A stretch of 64,000 nucleotides of DNA from Closterium sp. NIES-65 (GCA_948144175.1 CANXME010002096.1:1736001-1800000), one strand, 5' to 3'; positions 53,501 to 60,800 are shown, counted from the stretch's first letter. Made by a program: numbers and translations. Notes: generated by a model not told the origin, from the letters alone.

Positions 53501-53549
53501 CGTGTTTGCCATTCCAGAAGCTCGTCAAAGTTGGAGCTCTTTTAGATGA
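29686..53549 (+). CDS. SET-domain protein lysine methyltransferase, plastid Rubisco-LSMT/SETD type
   Basis: Fourteen exons: 29686-29931, 30051-30148, 31491-31554, 32017-32361, 34408-34512, 35256-35334, 35884-35930, 36478-36558, 42624-42659, 43435-43518, 44109-44242, 50860-50950, 52204-52431, 53364-53549. All phases agree; 607 residues. The first 80 or so residues are Ser/Arg/Ala-rich with few acids, like a chloroplast transit peptide. The SET domain spans about residues 115-395: [15 protein letters not shown], the [10 protein letters not shown] helix, [10 protein letters not shown] (cofactor-binding NH motif) and the catalytic-Tyr motif [13 protein letters not shown]. The C-terminal part resembles the LSMT substrate-binding domain, less clearly in exon 13, where a Gly-rich stretch lies. 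In the family the enzyme uses S-adenosylmethionine to methylate lysines of stromal proteins; the substrate here is unknown. Odd points: a His/Gln-rich insert in exon 4 (residues about 178-235) and introns filled with exon-edge copies, satellites, a tRNA gene and a transposon. Confidence 0.9.
30226..30845 (+). repeat. copies of SET exon 2 and a tandem array seeded from its donor
   Basis: The exon 2 end (coding [18 protein letters not shown]) plus GTAAGC-type donor recurs at 30228-30294 and 30455-30513. From about 30540 to 30845 a unit of about 102 bp containing GGGGGAAGACGGGCGGAGGA and CGGTAAACG, clearly the exon 2 donor edge, is repeated three times. Confidence 0.88.
30866..31062. repeat. 12-bp tandem repeat (TTTGACCACCTC)n
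   Basis: About 16 copies of TTTGACCACCTC and variants TTTGACCACCAT/ACT in SET intron 2. Multiple of three, so it creates false open frames. Confidence 0.92.
31215..31372. repeat. tandem repeat (AAAAACACCCTCC)n
   Basis: About 12 copies of a 13-bp unit AAAAACACCCTCC beside a half palindrome GAGACGTCT at 31209-31217. Confidence 0.9.
32340..32640 (+). repeat. copies of SET exon 4 end separated by a palindrome
   Basis: The exon 4 end GGGCCGTTGATTCCACGGTC (32345-32364) is repeated at about 32441-32463; between them lies TTTTGAGTCGACTCAAAA at 32390-32407 and two half-copies. A longer copy of the exon 4 end (coding [13 protein letters not shown]) sits at about 32546-32632. Confidence 0.9.
32878..32912 (+). 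repeat. truncated copy of SET exon 5 start
   Basis: GTCTGGTTAGGGGAGCACAA then AGGGGGCCATGC resembles the start of exon 5 (GTGTGGTGGGGGCAGCACGA then GAGGGCCATGC). It leads directly into the 48-bp satellite. Another, better copy of the exon 5 start is at 34280-34345. Confidence 0.85.
32912..34130. repeat. 48-bp satellite, about 25 units, each with one GAGTCGACTC palindrome
   Basis: The unit reads GGGCCATGCTTCTGGACTAA, then AAGCGTAGCGTT, then GAGTCGACTCATAAAA. Its first part matches the exon 5 start (GGGCCATGCTGCTGCC) and its last part is the palindrome, so an exon fragment and a palindrome were amplified together. Units are nearly identical; the main variation is T or C in GTAG(T/C)G, in a non-random order. 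Because 48 is divisible by three, the array is open in several frames on both strands (16-residue periodic false proteins). Confidence 0.97.
34530..34882. repeat. 18-bp tandem repeat (CTTGCCCTTTCTTGCTGG)n
   Basis: About 19 nearly identical units in SET intron 5, directly after exon 5. Open in several frames for the same reason as other arrays here. Confidence 0.95.
35345..35640. repeat. tandem repeat, unit 36-37 bp, in SET intron 6
   Basis: About eight copies of a unit reading CCTTGACTGGTGCAGGTGCA then GCGTCAAGCCTG, starting shortly after the exon 6 donor. Confidence 0.9.
36278..36445 (+). repeat. truncated copies of SET exon 8 start
   Basis: CAG acceptor plus coding for (V/A)(P/F)(Y)ADM(V/M)NHNPH is present at 36278-36320 and 36393-36440, ahead of the full exon 8 at 36478-36558. 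A more degenerate copy appears around 36010-36060. Confidence 0.88.
36645..36700 (+). repeat. copy of SET exon 8 end with donor (left of the minisatellite)
   Basis: Coding for [16 protein letters not shown] followed by GTGCCC. A second such copy ([16 protein letters not shown], donor GTACC) lies at 42193-42248, on the far side of the minisatellite, so the array sits between two copies of one exon edge. Confidence 0.9.
36710..42168. repeat. 5.46-kb minisatellite of 12-bp units with higher-order repeats
   Basis: About 455 units of CTTCTCYACACC, in which Y is C or T; rare other variants (ACATCC, TACGCC, CTTGTC, CTTCGC, ATTCTT). Using these variants as markers, the block 38281-39720 is repeated almost exactly at 39721-41160 (1,440 bp, 120 units), and a 552-bp shift (46 units) relates CTTGTCTATACC at about 41177 and 41729. 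Intron sequence just before the array contains TTCTACACCCTTCTCGCC, a likely seed. Length 12 keeps frames open, so very long Thr/Pro/Phe/Ser, His/Pro/Ser and Val/Glu/Lys/Gly frames arise on both strands; none is taken as a gene. Confidence 0.98.
42652..42900. repeat. 32-bp tandem repeat carrying the SET exon 9 donor
   Basis: About eight copies of GGGGAGCAGGTGATAAGCGG then TGCAGGTGATAA. The first copy is the exon 9 end itself (GGGGAGCAG followed by GTGATAAG donor), so the authentic donor is followed by about 15 identical or near-identical CAG-GTGATAAG sites. Confidence 0.95.
43258..43665 (+). repeat. copies of SET exon 10 around the real exon
   Basis: Exon 10 start (coding [15 protein letters not shown]) is copied at 43261-43310, and exon 10 end ([12 protein letters not shown] plus GTGAGT) at 43601-43661; the full exon is 43435-43518. 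Between the first copy and the real exon, TTTTGAGGCGCCTCAAAA (43323-43340) separates two identical copies of GCTTTTGACTCAGAGCAGCC. Confidence 0.92.
43845..43960. repeat. 15-bp tandem repeat (TTGGCACACCCTCC)n
   Basis: About seven copies of CTTGGCACACCCTC-type units, followed at 43955 by a truncated copy of the exon 11 start (coding VELCVLI). Confidence 0.9.
44429..44509 (+). tRNA. tRNA-Leu (anticodon CAG)
   Basis: Folds as a class II tRNA: acceptor stem GTCAGGA with TCCTGAC plus discriminator A; D arm GCC...GGC; anticodon stem CCAGT/ACTGG around loop TTCAGGT, anticodon CAG; variable arm TCCGAAAGGGC; T arm GTGGG TTCAAAT CCCAC. Internal promoter boxes A (TGGCCGAGTTGG) and B (GGTTCAAATCC) are present. 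No intron. It resembles nuclear plant tRNA-Leu genes. It lies in intron 11 of the SET gene on the same strand, so polymerase III transcription would occur inside a polymerase II unit. Confidence 0.93.
44520..44580 (+). repeat. partial duplicate of the tRNA-Leu 3' half
   Basis: TTGGTCCGAAAGGGCGTGGG then TTCAAATCCCACTCCTGACA repeats the variable arm, T arm and acceptor 3' strand, together with the flank ATTGTAGCCCAGA. It lacks the 5' half, so it is not a functional tRNA. Confidence 0.9.
44660..44905. repeat. 18-bp tandem repeat (TTGTTTCCTGTACAGCAG)n
   Basis: About 14 near-identical copies in SET intron 11, followed by a GAGTCGACTC palindrome at 44929-44938 and a copy of the exon 11 end. Confidence 0.95.
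44940..45404 (+). repeat. copies of SET exon 11 end with donor, and GAGTGTGAGTGAGTATGAGC array
   Basis: Exon 11 end (coding LLGEAQLL through ACFVLK, then AAGTGAGTG) is copied at about 44945-45010 and 45347-45405. Between them the donor-derived GTGAGTG sequence has grown into an array of about 30-bp units at 45005-45280. Confidence 0.9.
45890..47236 (+). CDS. Harbinger ORF1: Myb/SANT-like DNA-binding protein
   Basis: From the ATG at 45890 ([20 protein letters not shown]) the frame runs to TAG at 47234. An upstream ATG at 45590 is in frame, but the 45890 start is preferred because coding-like composition begins there. Features: acidic Asp/Glu/Ser stretch, basic [12 protein letters not shown] nuclear-localisation-like cluster, then a trihelix Myb/SANT-like domain ([50 protein letters not shown]). 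An intron with good borders (GTAAGT at 46749, CAG ending 46901; 153 bp, in frame) is likely; splicing would remove 51 codons and join phase 1. In this superfamily the Myb-like protein binds subterminal sites and helps bring the nuclease to the nucleus. Confidence 0.88.
   Translation: MPPRKSRSQKGKQKADEEEPWVDPPYVAWMKEQEAQGASRPRIKNLAADGPGSTSQYIAHDEDGPAENVDADTDVDSEDLDEILSSSESETDSDNSDDDESENGDDDRRDPSDRKKGGRKRRRGKKAVNKARNYNTEWSKEELVELAAAMWNTRDDIKATQGKQGSQYWRKLRKHMKEANEDWDRESEAMKHAWKRIMAMYRKLARADMGSGNKATQKPKWWGYVQNLKHGTAAVRPHVTDGGGAGETHVDPNAYIPGPQAGHAGPSAAGPSRSGQGTPAPLAEGSGKFCMTCLKDGLVIDSTLFGTTCMLNRGETSHLRYVTNLTPTRTSRCSFHTGAGTPGRTPRRRVDETATMGGARLISDTIVACTKEGLQQLNQMAQYVVAAMTLAAHVVPPPSAAARPDTAPAHPQQPERDSAGEARGTARTLFAVPGQPSDTPRAPPTQPE
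47220..48506 (-). CDS. Harbinger ORF2: DDE transposase/nuclease
   Basis: Intact 428-residue frame on the minus strand. The DDE_Tnp_4 (HARBI1-like) core is clear: first Asp in [12 protein letters not shown], second Asp in [11 protein letters not shown], Glu in [15 protein letters not shown], with the usual [11 protein letters not shown] and GSNHDQCVF stretches. An N-terminal helix-turn-helix-like region ([20 protein letters not shown]) precedes the core. Odd: the first 30 residues ([20 protein letters not shown]) look like a membrane or signal-anchor segment, unusual for a nuclear transposase; the true start may be downstream or supplied by splicing. It cuts and joins the element ends together with ORF1 product. 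Confidence 0.93.
   Translation of the reverse strand: MDPKVSAALLAVMLLWCAYYILVWLPMVGRASEECLNLRDNHTRVVHVDEEAARLAQQRRVVRRKRRRTRIREWQEDIRIMTDVEFQDVFRITRDILTYITAAMQGPLSYFVERHDIPIELCVLIPIKYFASGLTYVDMAVTFGIPKSLLHRLVDAFLMHFPRRFKREWVRFPPPEARPAMAADFRDVKGVPNVIGAIDGTHIQVRGMEGHRQEYYNRKSHYSVQLQVTCDVRGLIWDYNVGNPGSNHDQCVFTQSALYGRLESGEIAPYQLVGDAAYPLRDYCLTPLHAPRKRLMKRWEQSFNKVQSATRMVVERTIGALKNRWRLFGRRHECKLWRVCAGTACIIILHNILTCMGTPRMRTANPRPSYWTAQNAQWWTRSGMSSYNWPEISRPTAAALKKRRKHFGKHIHRAYLRRHRARRPTLAA
48964..49430. repeat. GTGAGTG-rich degenerate repeats, remnants of SET exon 11 donor copies
   Basis: Successive GAGTGTGAGTGCGAGTGGAT units and several CTCAAGTGAGTG or AAGTGAGG motifs (near 49155, 49250, 49325, 49450) appear to be decayed copies of the exon 11 donor edge. 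No coding role seen. A minus-strand frame at 49706-49428 is open (92 codons) but unrecognised. Confidence 0.6.
49850..50640. repeat. 66-bp tandem repeat, about 12 units, each with a palindrome
   Basis: Unit: GAAGTGTTTTGAGACGTCTC, then AAAACGAGCTCTAAGAACGG, then AGTTGCCCGCCTGCGCTCGT, then GTATGAA. Each unit holds one TTTTGAGNNNNCTCAAAA palindrome whose centre differs between units (ACGT most often; also ACGC, ACGTG-type and ACATTT variants), while the rest is nearly constant. Confidence 0.95.
50995..51085 (+). repeat. truncated copy of SET exon 12 end
   Basis: GGGGCTTGCCCTTCACGCTG through AGCGAGGAGCAG and a GTGAGC donor repeats the last 70 bases of exon 12 (50860-50950). A short third piece is at about 51181-51205. 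Confidence 0.9.
51218..51662. repeat. 40-bp satellite, 11 units, in SET intron 12
   Basis: Unit GTTACCAGCAGGTACACGAC then ATGGCACCACGGTGCAACCA, virtually identical between copies; ends at a TTTTGAGATGTCTCAAAA palindrome (51664-51681). No spacers between units. Words such as GGTTACACCACGGTGCA in the flank at 51140 suggest the seed. Confidence 0.97.
52533..53213 (+). repeat. five further copies of the SET exon 13 end
   Basis: The exon 13 end, coding [17 protein letters not shown] and followed by a GTGAGA-type donor at 52432, is repeated near 52536-52602, 52712-52780, 52822-52890, 52972-53037 and (most diverged, donor lost) 53142-53213. Each copy begins with an AG or CAG near GGCAGGGCGATGG, so each could act as a separate small exon. 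Confidence 0.92.
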
Positions 53550-55209
53550 GACGGGCTTTCAACATTCCTGGCTTCGTTTAATTAGATCTACCATGTTGTG
53601 GTAGGGAATGCTTTTAGCGTTCAATGTAAGGCTATGAAGTGGAGAATGTACCTGAAGGGAGCATACTATATGAGGTATGCATTTCTCGTAGATTTCGAGC
53701 AGCCAAATTTGAGCCGAAACATCCCCCCAGGGGCACCCCTATTGGCTCCCTCCCTCCGCCCACCCCCGCCCACCCCCGCCCACCCCCGCCCACCCCCGCC
53801 CACCCCCGCCCACCCCCGCCCACCCCCGCCCCCCCCCGCCCACCCCCGCCCACCCCCGCCCCCCCCCGCCCACCCCCGCCCCACCCCCCTTCCCTCTTCC
53901 CACACGCCCCCGCGCCTCCCCGTCCGCCAAAAGTGACTCTTTGGGGTGAGGGAAGGAATTCCTCTTTCGCCCAGGAAGTGGGGAAGGTTCCATTGTTGTC
54001 GGTGCCATCCTTCTTCGGGATGGACGGACAAGATTCACTCGGAAACTGCGAGGCACCAAATCTCATGTGTGACAGGGGAAGGTAAATCTGCGGGATGCCT
54101 TCCTTCTTTAGCTCTTCGCTGTTCCTAGAGCGGATCCTCCTATTCCCCTCGATCAAATTGGTTCACAACGATATTGTGCAATCCAAAGCGATGTTCTTCT
54201 TTACCGCTTTGAACCGTTACCAACCTGAACATTGTTGTATGAGCTGTAAGCCAACTACGGCTGACCCGCCCTTATCTTCTCATACACCATGCTCCCTAGG
54301 TCGCGTCGCGTCGCCGCCTCCCCCCCTCCCTCCTCTTCCCCCTGCCTTGACGTAACTCAGTTTGGAATTTTCTTGCTGCGTTGCACACAACTCAGTAACG
54401 TCTATAGGAGGAAAATGTAGAATCATTCATTCCGCGAAGCATGAGGCAGCAAGCATTCCACGACGACGCGATGCGACGGTGGCGTGGCGCGTGGTCGGAG
54501 GTTCGTCGGCGCGTGCTGCCAGCGAGGTTCAACTTGAAAAGGAGCGAAAGAAGCGAGGGCAGGAGGATAGGACGGGTTCATTTGTCCGCACGCAGGTCCT
54601 CCTCATTCGTTGATGCTTTGAAATCCAGCATGCGGCTTCTGCTCCGACCGAAGTGCCTGTCACGGCACCTGCGCATATATCACGCACCATCACACCACAC
54701 ACCTGAGAAACGTACAGCACCCAGCACGACACAGCACACTCCACATCCCCGCTCGTCCACCCCCTCCGTTCAACGCAAGCGCGAACGCGAACAGGCATGT
54801 CAATACACATCAGATCAAACATCCTGATGAGATGACCCACGCGATGACTGACTCATCAGTGTGTGCGGACACCTCTTAGTACAGATTGTCGTAGAGCCAC
54901 CGAATGTCGGCACGCGTGTTCAGTTCAGAGCGATACTGTACAGTGCGTTACAGTTTCATCTCTTCAAGAAAGAAATCAAAGCTTCTTTGAGAAGCCAGCA
55001 TAATACTGTACTGCTCCTATTGCTGCTATCGCACCTATTTTTAAGCCTGTTCCGCTACACGCAAAAAAAAACATACTTACTATCCAGTGCGCCGCTAAAG
55101 CTCTGAGCTCCCTCACAACACCCTCAACCCGTCCGACTTTAGCAACGGTAGCCGTTGCGACTTCGGCGACCATCGTCTGAATCGCTGCGACATTATCGCG
55201 ACGACCATC
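53550..55209. other. intergenic between SET and DOMON genes
   Basis: No gene recognised. Contains a (CCCCCGCCCAC)n-type array at 53757-53885, which produces false Pro/His or Gly/Trp/Ala frames on both strands. The 5' part should hold the SET 3' untranslated region and the 3' part the DOMON gene promoter. Confidence 0.45.
53757..53885. repeat. CCCACCCCCGC tandem repeat
   Basis: About 12 copies of an 11-bp C-rich unit. Confidence 0.93.
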
Positions 55210-57172
55210 ATGGCTGTGTCCGTCTCGACGGCGCCGCTCCCCGCGCTCCCGGCGCTCATGCTCCTCCTCGCGAGCCTCTTCGCGGCGCACCTCGCGCCTC
55301 GCGCGGCAGCTGAACGGCCCTTCCCCGCTGTAGTAACATCTGCTGAGCTCAGCTCCTCTGCGGAGTCCGCGGCGCCCGTTACAAGCACGTCGTCGTTTGT
55401 CACGCACGTGCGCAGGCAGCTGCTGTTCGAACGGTACAGCTGCGGCCGCTCGCCGCTCAAGGGGTACACGTCGTCGAAGCGCCTCGCCTCTGGGTGAGCA
55501 ATCTATTCTAGGGGCGCCTCACAAATGGACTCCTCCGGCGGTTTATCTGTAGGTAGAACTGCGGCCACTGCTAGCGACTTGCCTCAAGGGGTGCTACCCC
55601 AAATTTATTCGGCGGAATTACTCAGTAATGTCTTATGGAAGCGACTCCCCTCTGGTTGTGAACGGCCGCAGTTACTAGCGGCTAGTCTTAAAAGCAGATT
55701 CTTGCCGCGTCGACTCAAGTCCCCTCCCTGTACACGGGCCTGTTTTTTAGTCGACTCAAAAGCATGTACGAGCGGTCCTCCTTGACACGCAGTTCACATA
55801 GCCGACGTGGCTTTCCTCTAGGACACACCTGACTGATTCCTCTTGCATCCGACTCTAACTCACCTTGTACACCTGGCATGGCACGCACACGCATTTTTAA
55901 CGTCTCCCCAAACCTCTCTCTTTTCCTTCAGCCTCGCTCTCCTCTGGAAGGCCACAAGCGGGCGCACAATGGAAGTTGCTGTCTGGGATGGGAGGAGGGG
56001 GGGAAGGTGTCGGGGGGGGTGGGGGGGGGGGAGAGGGGGGGGGGAGGGGCCGGGGGGGGAAGGGGAGGTAGCCGTGGGTGTTTTTGAAGGGCTCAAGAAA
56101 TAACGTTTTGTTCCCCATCCCGTTTTTGTCCCCCATCGTATCTCCCTTCTCCCCGTCCAGCCTCGTTCTCCACTGGAAGGCCACGAGCGGGCGCAAGATC
56201 AAGGCCGCTGTGGTGGCCTCAGGAGCGGCTGCAGGGGGGTGGTTCGCAGTGGGGTGGTCTCCCAAGGGGAAGATGGACGGCAGCAACGCGGTTGCCATGG
56301 AGGATAGCAACAACCCTCCTGGCGTGTACGATCTTGAAGGGACCTCCGCTGCGAACGCTGCGTCGTGGACCGTCGGATCGCCGTCGATCTCGAGTGCTGG
56401 TGGCAAGGTCACGATGAAGTGAGTGCTTTCTTTTTCGGGTGGTGGGTGTTGGGTGCTCAGCGCAGGAGTGGGTGCTGTGGGTGGGGTGGCTAGCCACGAG
56501 GTGGTTCAGTAGTGGGGTGTTGGGTGCTCAACGCAGGAGTGGTTGCTGTGGGTGGGGTGGCTAGCAGTGGGATGGTGCGGCAGGGAGGGGGGTGGATTGC
56601 AATGGTCACTCAGGGGTCACATGGACGGCCGCAATGATGGTGCTGTGGAGTTAGCGAGTAGGCCCCCCTCCCAACTCTCTCCAACCCCCACCCACCCTCC
56701 TCCACCCCCCACCTTAAAATGACCTTTGAGTGGACGCCGCAGACGTTGTTACCAAAGGGCAGTCAAGGATGTGTTTATCGCTTCAGTTTATTTCTCATTG
56801 CCGAGTCTGGGTTACTCCTTCTGTGGTGTTGTATGTTGGGAATGCAGGTTCATCAAGAACAAGGGGGATGGTGCGTCTGTGAAGGTGAAAGCTAATGGCA
56901 ACAACAACATTGTATGGGCGTATGGCGATGGCACTGCAGTTTCCACACACACCAACCGGTAAGCAGCTCCTCACCTTGCCGTGCGGCCCACTGTGTGCAC
57001 AGCGAGTATTCTTTTGCATACTGTAATTGTTCCTGCATCTTGAACAGCTCGTAAATATTGTTACTGTTTACACATAAGTTTAGCTTCCCGTCCCTTCTTG
57101 GTGGCCCTTGTGTGCAGTGGGAACGCGGTTGTGAATTTTGCATGTGGGTGCCCTCTTTTCAGAAACTGCTGA
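55210..57172 (+). CDS. secreted DOMON-domain protein (AIR12-like, putative b-type haem protein)
   Basis: Exons 55210-55493, 56161-56418, 56848-56958, 57118-57172; phases agree and give 235 residues. N-terminal signal peptide, about residues 1-38 (ALPALMLLLASLFAAHLAPR and following AAA cleavage context). DOMON domain from about 95 to 225: LVLHWKATSGRKIKAAVV, GGWFAVGWSPKGKMDGSNAV, VYDLEGTSAANAASW, IVWAYGDGTAVSTHTNRGNA. In haem-binding DOMON proteins a Met (here in KGKMDGSNAV) and a His (here in STHTNR) are the axial ligands; both are seen. It ends shortly after the domain (FACGCPLFRNC) with no cytochrome b561 part and no clear GPI signal, so a soluble apoplastic electron carrier is inferred. 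Truncated copies of exon 2 occur in introns 1 and 2. Confidence 0.9.
55930..55995 (+). repeat. truncated copy of DOMON exon 2 start
   Basis: TTCAG acceptor plus coding for LALLWKATSGRTM, similar to the real exon 2 start at 56161. Followed by a G-rich run. A second, internal piece of exon 2 (GGTGGATTGCAATGGTCACT and ATGGACGGCCGCAA) is recognisable at about 56587-56640. Confidence 0.85.
56433..56600. repeat. duplicated intron segment after DOMON exon 2
   Basis: GGGGTGTTGGGTGCTCAGCG then CAGGAGTGGTGCTGTGGG and GTGGGGTGGCTAGC occurs twice in tandem (about 56440-56493 and 56513-56566). Confidence 0.88.
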
Positions 57173-57229
57173 CGAACTTTTATGGATGTGTTCAACATAA
57201 TGCTTCAGCTGAAGTAGTGTTTGTATATT

Positions 57230-57364
57230 TGTTACGAGTGCAATTGAGTGAACGGGCGAGAATTGCACTATCGAAGCAAGAGTACAATGAGCGAAGGTAT
57301 GAGCGAAGAATATATAGCGAAACTACAGTGGTAACGGTAATGGTCGCGCAACGAGCCTGGGACT
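57230..57364 (-). repeat. Ty3/chromovirus LTR, part left of the copia insertion
   Basis: This and 63424-63619 are the two parts of one LTR (about 331 bp) split by the younger copia element. On the minus strand the LTR starts TGTAAGGAAATTCCC (63619) and ends CTCGTAACA (57230), with a TATATATTC promoter-like box at about 57310-57320. The sequence ATATT (57225-57229) would be one target copy; its partner is outside the window. Confidence 0.8.
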
Positions 57365-57805
57365 TGTTGGAAACAATAAGTCCTAAGTGCGCTTCTGTCG
57401 TATCAAAACCCAAGGCACCAAGCGAAGCAGTCCCAATCGGAGCATCGAGTCAACCTCGGAGGTTAGGGTAACCGCCTGGAGGTTACGAGAAAAGTCAAAG
57501 GTCGCTGACCTTTGACTCGACAATTACAGCGCGACAGTTAAGGACACACAACTGACTCGCTACAGAGCAGTTGCCCGAGTCGCACTGTATCGCACCGCAA
57601 CAGCAATACAGTTATCTACATATCTATTCGTATTCCCTGTACTCTTATATAAATCCTTGTATTTGCTTCTTTAATTCAATCAACTTTGCTCTCACACACC
57701 AGTGCAAGGTCGGTTCAAATTCTTCACTAAACGCTTCCGCTATTACAACTACTTCACCTAGAGTTATCCCTTGCAAAGATCCTAAGGGGCTATCTCAGCC
57801 CAACA
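57365..57805 (+). repeat. left (5') LTR of the young copia element
   Basis: Direct repeat of 62978-63418. Followed by the primer-binding site. Confidence 0.97.
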
Positions 57806-57819
57806 TGGTATGAGAGCAG
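57806..57819 (+). other. primer-binding site (initiator Met tRNA type)
   Basis: TGGTATGAGAGCAG directly after the 5' LTR; close to the site of the older copia element. Confidence 0.8.
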
Positions 57820-57860
57820 ACAAGGGAAACTCTACTCCTTTTTCAAGATCATTACAAGAC

Positions 57861-60800
57861 ATGGCGACAAACAAGGAAAGGAGCTCCCCTAATGGCTCCT
57901 CGGGCACTACTCCTACTCCACCGCCAGCCTCTGGCCTGCAGACAGAAGAAGGCACGGCAACAAGACCAAGAGGAACGTCAACCGAAACCCCCATGAACCA
58001 CCCTTCGGACTTTGACCAGAACATGATGGAGAAATTTTTCTCCTTCATGTCCTTCTACGAACAACACCAGCAGTCGGGACCTGCACAAACACACAACAGC
58101 AACAATGGAGCGACACCCATGAGTCTTGATGGGTCGTCATATGCGCGAGGAAACCAGCAGCAGCAACCTATCTTTGCTCCGTACGAGCGCGGGTCAATCA
58201 GCTTCGTGCCCCACCCGCAACCTTCACCTGGACAAGAAAGACCACTGGACGCACTTCAAGTTCAGTCGCAGTTTGCACACGTCTTAAAACTGCAAACGTC
58301 AAGACCCTTCGACGGCAAAGACTTCTTTACCTGGTCCTTTGAATTCGAGCTGATGATGGAGGGCGCGCAGATACTCGGCTTCTTCGACGGGTCCCTGCAG
58401 TATCCAGCCAACGGGAGACAATATGAAAAGCAGCAGTATACGTATCAATCAATGATGGCGTATACAATCCTATTGAGGAACGTGACACCAACTCAGCAGC
58501 AGAACATTCGCTCTTACCGGACCTTCGGCAACTCGGCGGAGCTCGCGTACAGCCATCTGAAAAACCTGTATCAAGCAACAGACAGTGTAAACCAGAGCAG
58601 GTTAATGGCGCAGTTGACGACAGTTGAAATGAAACCAGGAGAAAAAGGACTGGCGTATATCAGCCGATGTCGCGAACTACGCGACAAGCTGCTTCGATGC
58701 GGAGGGTCAATCTCTAAAGACGCCTTCGTGACAGTCATCATTGGTGGGCTTGGTCCTCAGTGGCGCGCCACCAAAGCCATTCTTCGAGCCCACGGAAGAA
58801 TCTCTGAAGCTGCACTCTGCGCCGAAATACATGCCGAGCAACAAGATATGGACCTGCAGGAAGAACGACACAGGAAGAAAACGACAGTATCAGAGTTCGC
58901 ATTCCACACTCAACGACGACACAGCAATTATAACAACCGACAGCAGCAACCGAAGATAGTACCTCCTTTCTGCCACATCTGCAAGACTTCAGGGCACCCG
59001 CGCACACACTGCCCGAATCGTCAGCAATCAACGGCATCACAGCGACAACTTCGACCTTCAAGCTCCCAAATGGCTTCAACGCAAGCAAGTGCGACGACCA
59101 CTATTCAAGCTTCAACGACTTCACAACCTGCACGAGGAGCAAGAAACATAATCAACTGCATGACGAAGATAACCGATTCGTGTACAACCGAATCACCACC
59201 ACACTACTCACCGGAAGAAGAGCTTGACAACAGAACGCCTCGCCGTGAGCTACTCCAGCCGAATCCAACGTACGCCGCCATCGCTCAAAGTGAACCGTCC
59301 GGCCAAGACACCTGGTTCTTGGACAGTTGCTGCGGGCAACACATGTGCTCGTCCGGGCGTTTCGTACAACGCGAACATCGACTCCAACGGGAAGTAATCA
59401 TCACGGTTGCCAACAACCAAAACCTGCGCACACGAAGACAAGGAGTGGTACAACTTCAGTCAAGAGAAACAAACGTCATACTGCACATGTCTAAGGTACT
59501 CATCGCTGAAGGACTCGGCTACAACTTACTGAGCGTTAGCCAGTTGATGGCGAAAGGAATTCATCTGGAAGCCGACAGCACGACCCAGGAGTTCAAGCTT
59601 TACCACGGGAGAGGCGGTCTCTACATCGGAAAAGCAGTGCTGAAGAACAACGTCTTCGTCCTCGACTTCGTTCCTGACCTCGGCACTGCAGACAGCGACG
59701 CCATCGTGAATTTCACTGATTGGACACACCCTCCGGATCTCGACCCCGACTTCAGCCCGGGAGGCTTCTGGTACTCGCACACCATTCCTGAAGCAGAACG
59801 AACACGAGCATTAGCAACAATTCGACAATCGGCAGCAGTAACAACATCGACATCAGCAGCAACAACATCAGCAGCAGTAACAACATCGGCAGCAGCAACA
59901 ACATCAGCAGCAGCAGAAACAACGACACCAGTCACAGTCAACGAAGCACCACCAACACCTGCACAACAGCTGAATCCGACTCAACGTGAAGTCCACCGAA
60001 GCGCCAACCTCGTCGCCAGCTTTTACTCCAACTCCGACGCATATCAGCGTTCACCTGGACACCGCGCCTCTGAAGAGATCTGGCACGCACGAACAGGACA
60101 TCCAAGCAACACGGTTTTGAATAACACGATAAGAGCAGGAGTCCTTGACAAAGATTCTCTACTTCTACCCGATGGCAGAGAACTCCAGAAGGCACGAGGG
60201 ACTTGCCTTATATGTCCCGAAGCTGACTTACCTCATCGACCGTTTGCTTCACATCACAACCCGAGCGCTCCAGCGTACGCACCACTCGAAAAAGTCTACA
60301 GCGACATCCTCTACAATCGCGAACCAGGACAAGTCAACTACAACTACACCATCACCTTCATCGACGCCGCCACTCGATACGTCTGGCATCGCAACCTACC
60401 CAGCCGCGACATGGCACTCGCAGCATTCGCCGCCTGGCTACCGATAGCAGAGAGAGAGTCTGGAACACAACTAAAAAATTTTCAGTCAGACGGAGGTGGC
60501 GAGTACACCTCTCACCGCTTCAAGCAGTTCTTGGCGGAAAGGGGGATCAAGCAACTCCTCTCCCTTCCCTACGCACATCAGCAGCAAGGTGTTGCAGAAC
60601 GACTGAACAGGACCCTGCAGAACAGCATGCGCAAACTGTTACGTGGCATGCGGCTACCCAACCACCAGTGGCCAGCAGCAATGGACCACGCTGTCATGCT
60701 ACACAACTTGTTGTCGTCGTCGTCACTCCCGAACAACGCATCACCGCATCTGCTGTGGACAGGGAAGCAGGGCAGCACGAAAATGTTACGAGTTTTCGGG

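Noticed and set aside
53632-54156. Gly/Trp-rich minus-strand frames as genes
   Set aside because: Mostly the CCCACCCCCGC repeat; the rest has no recognisable domain.
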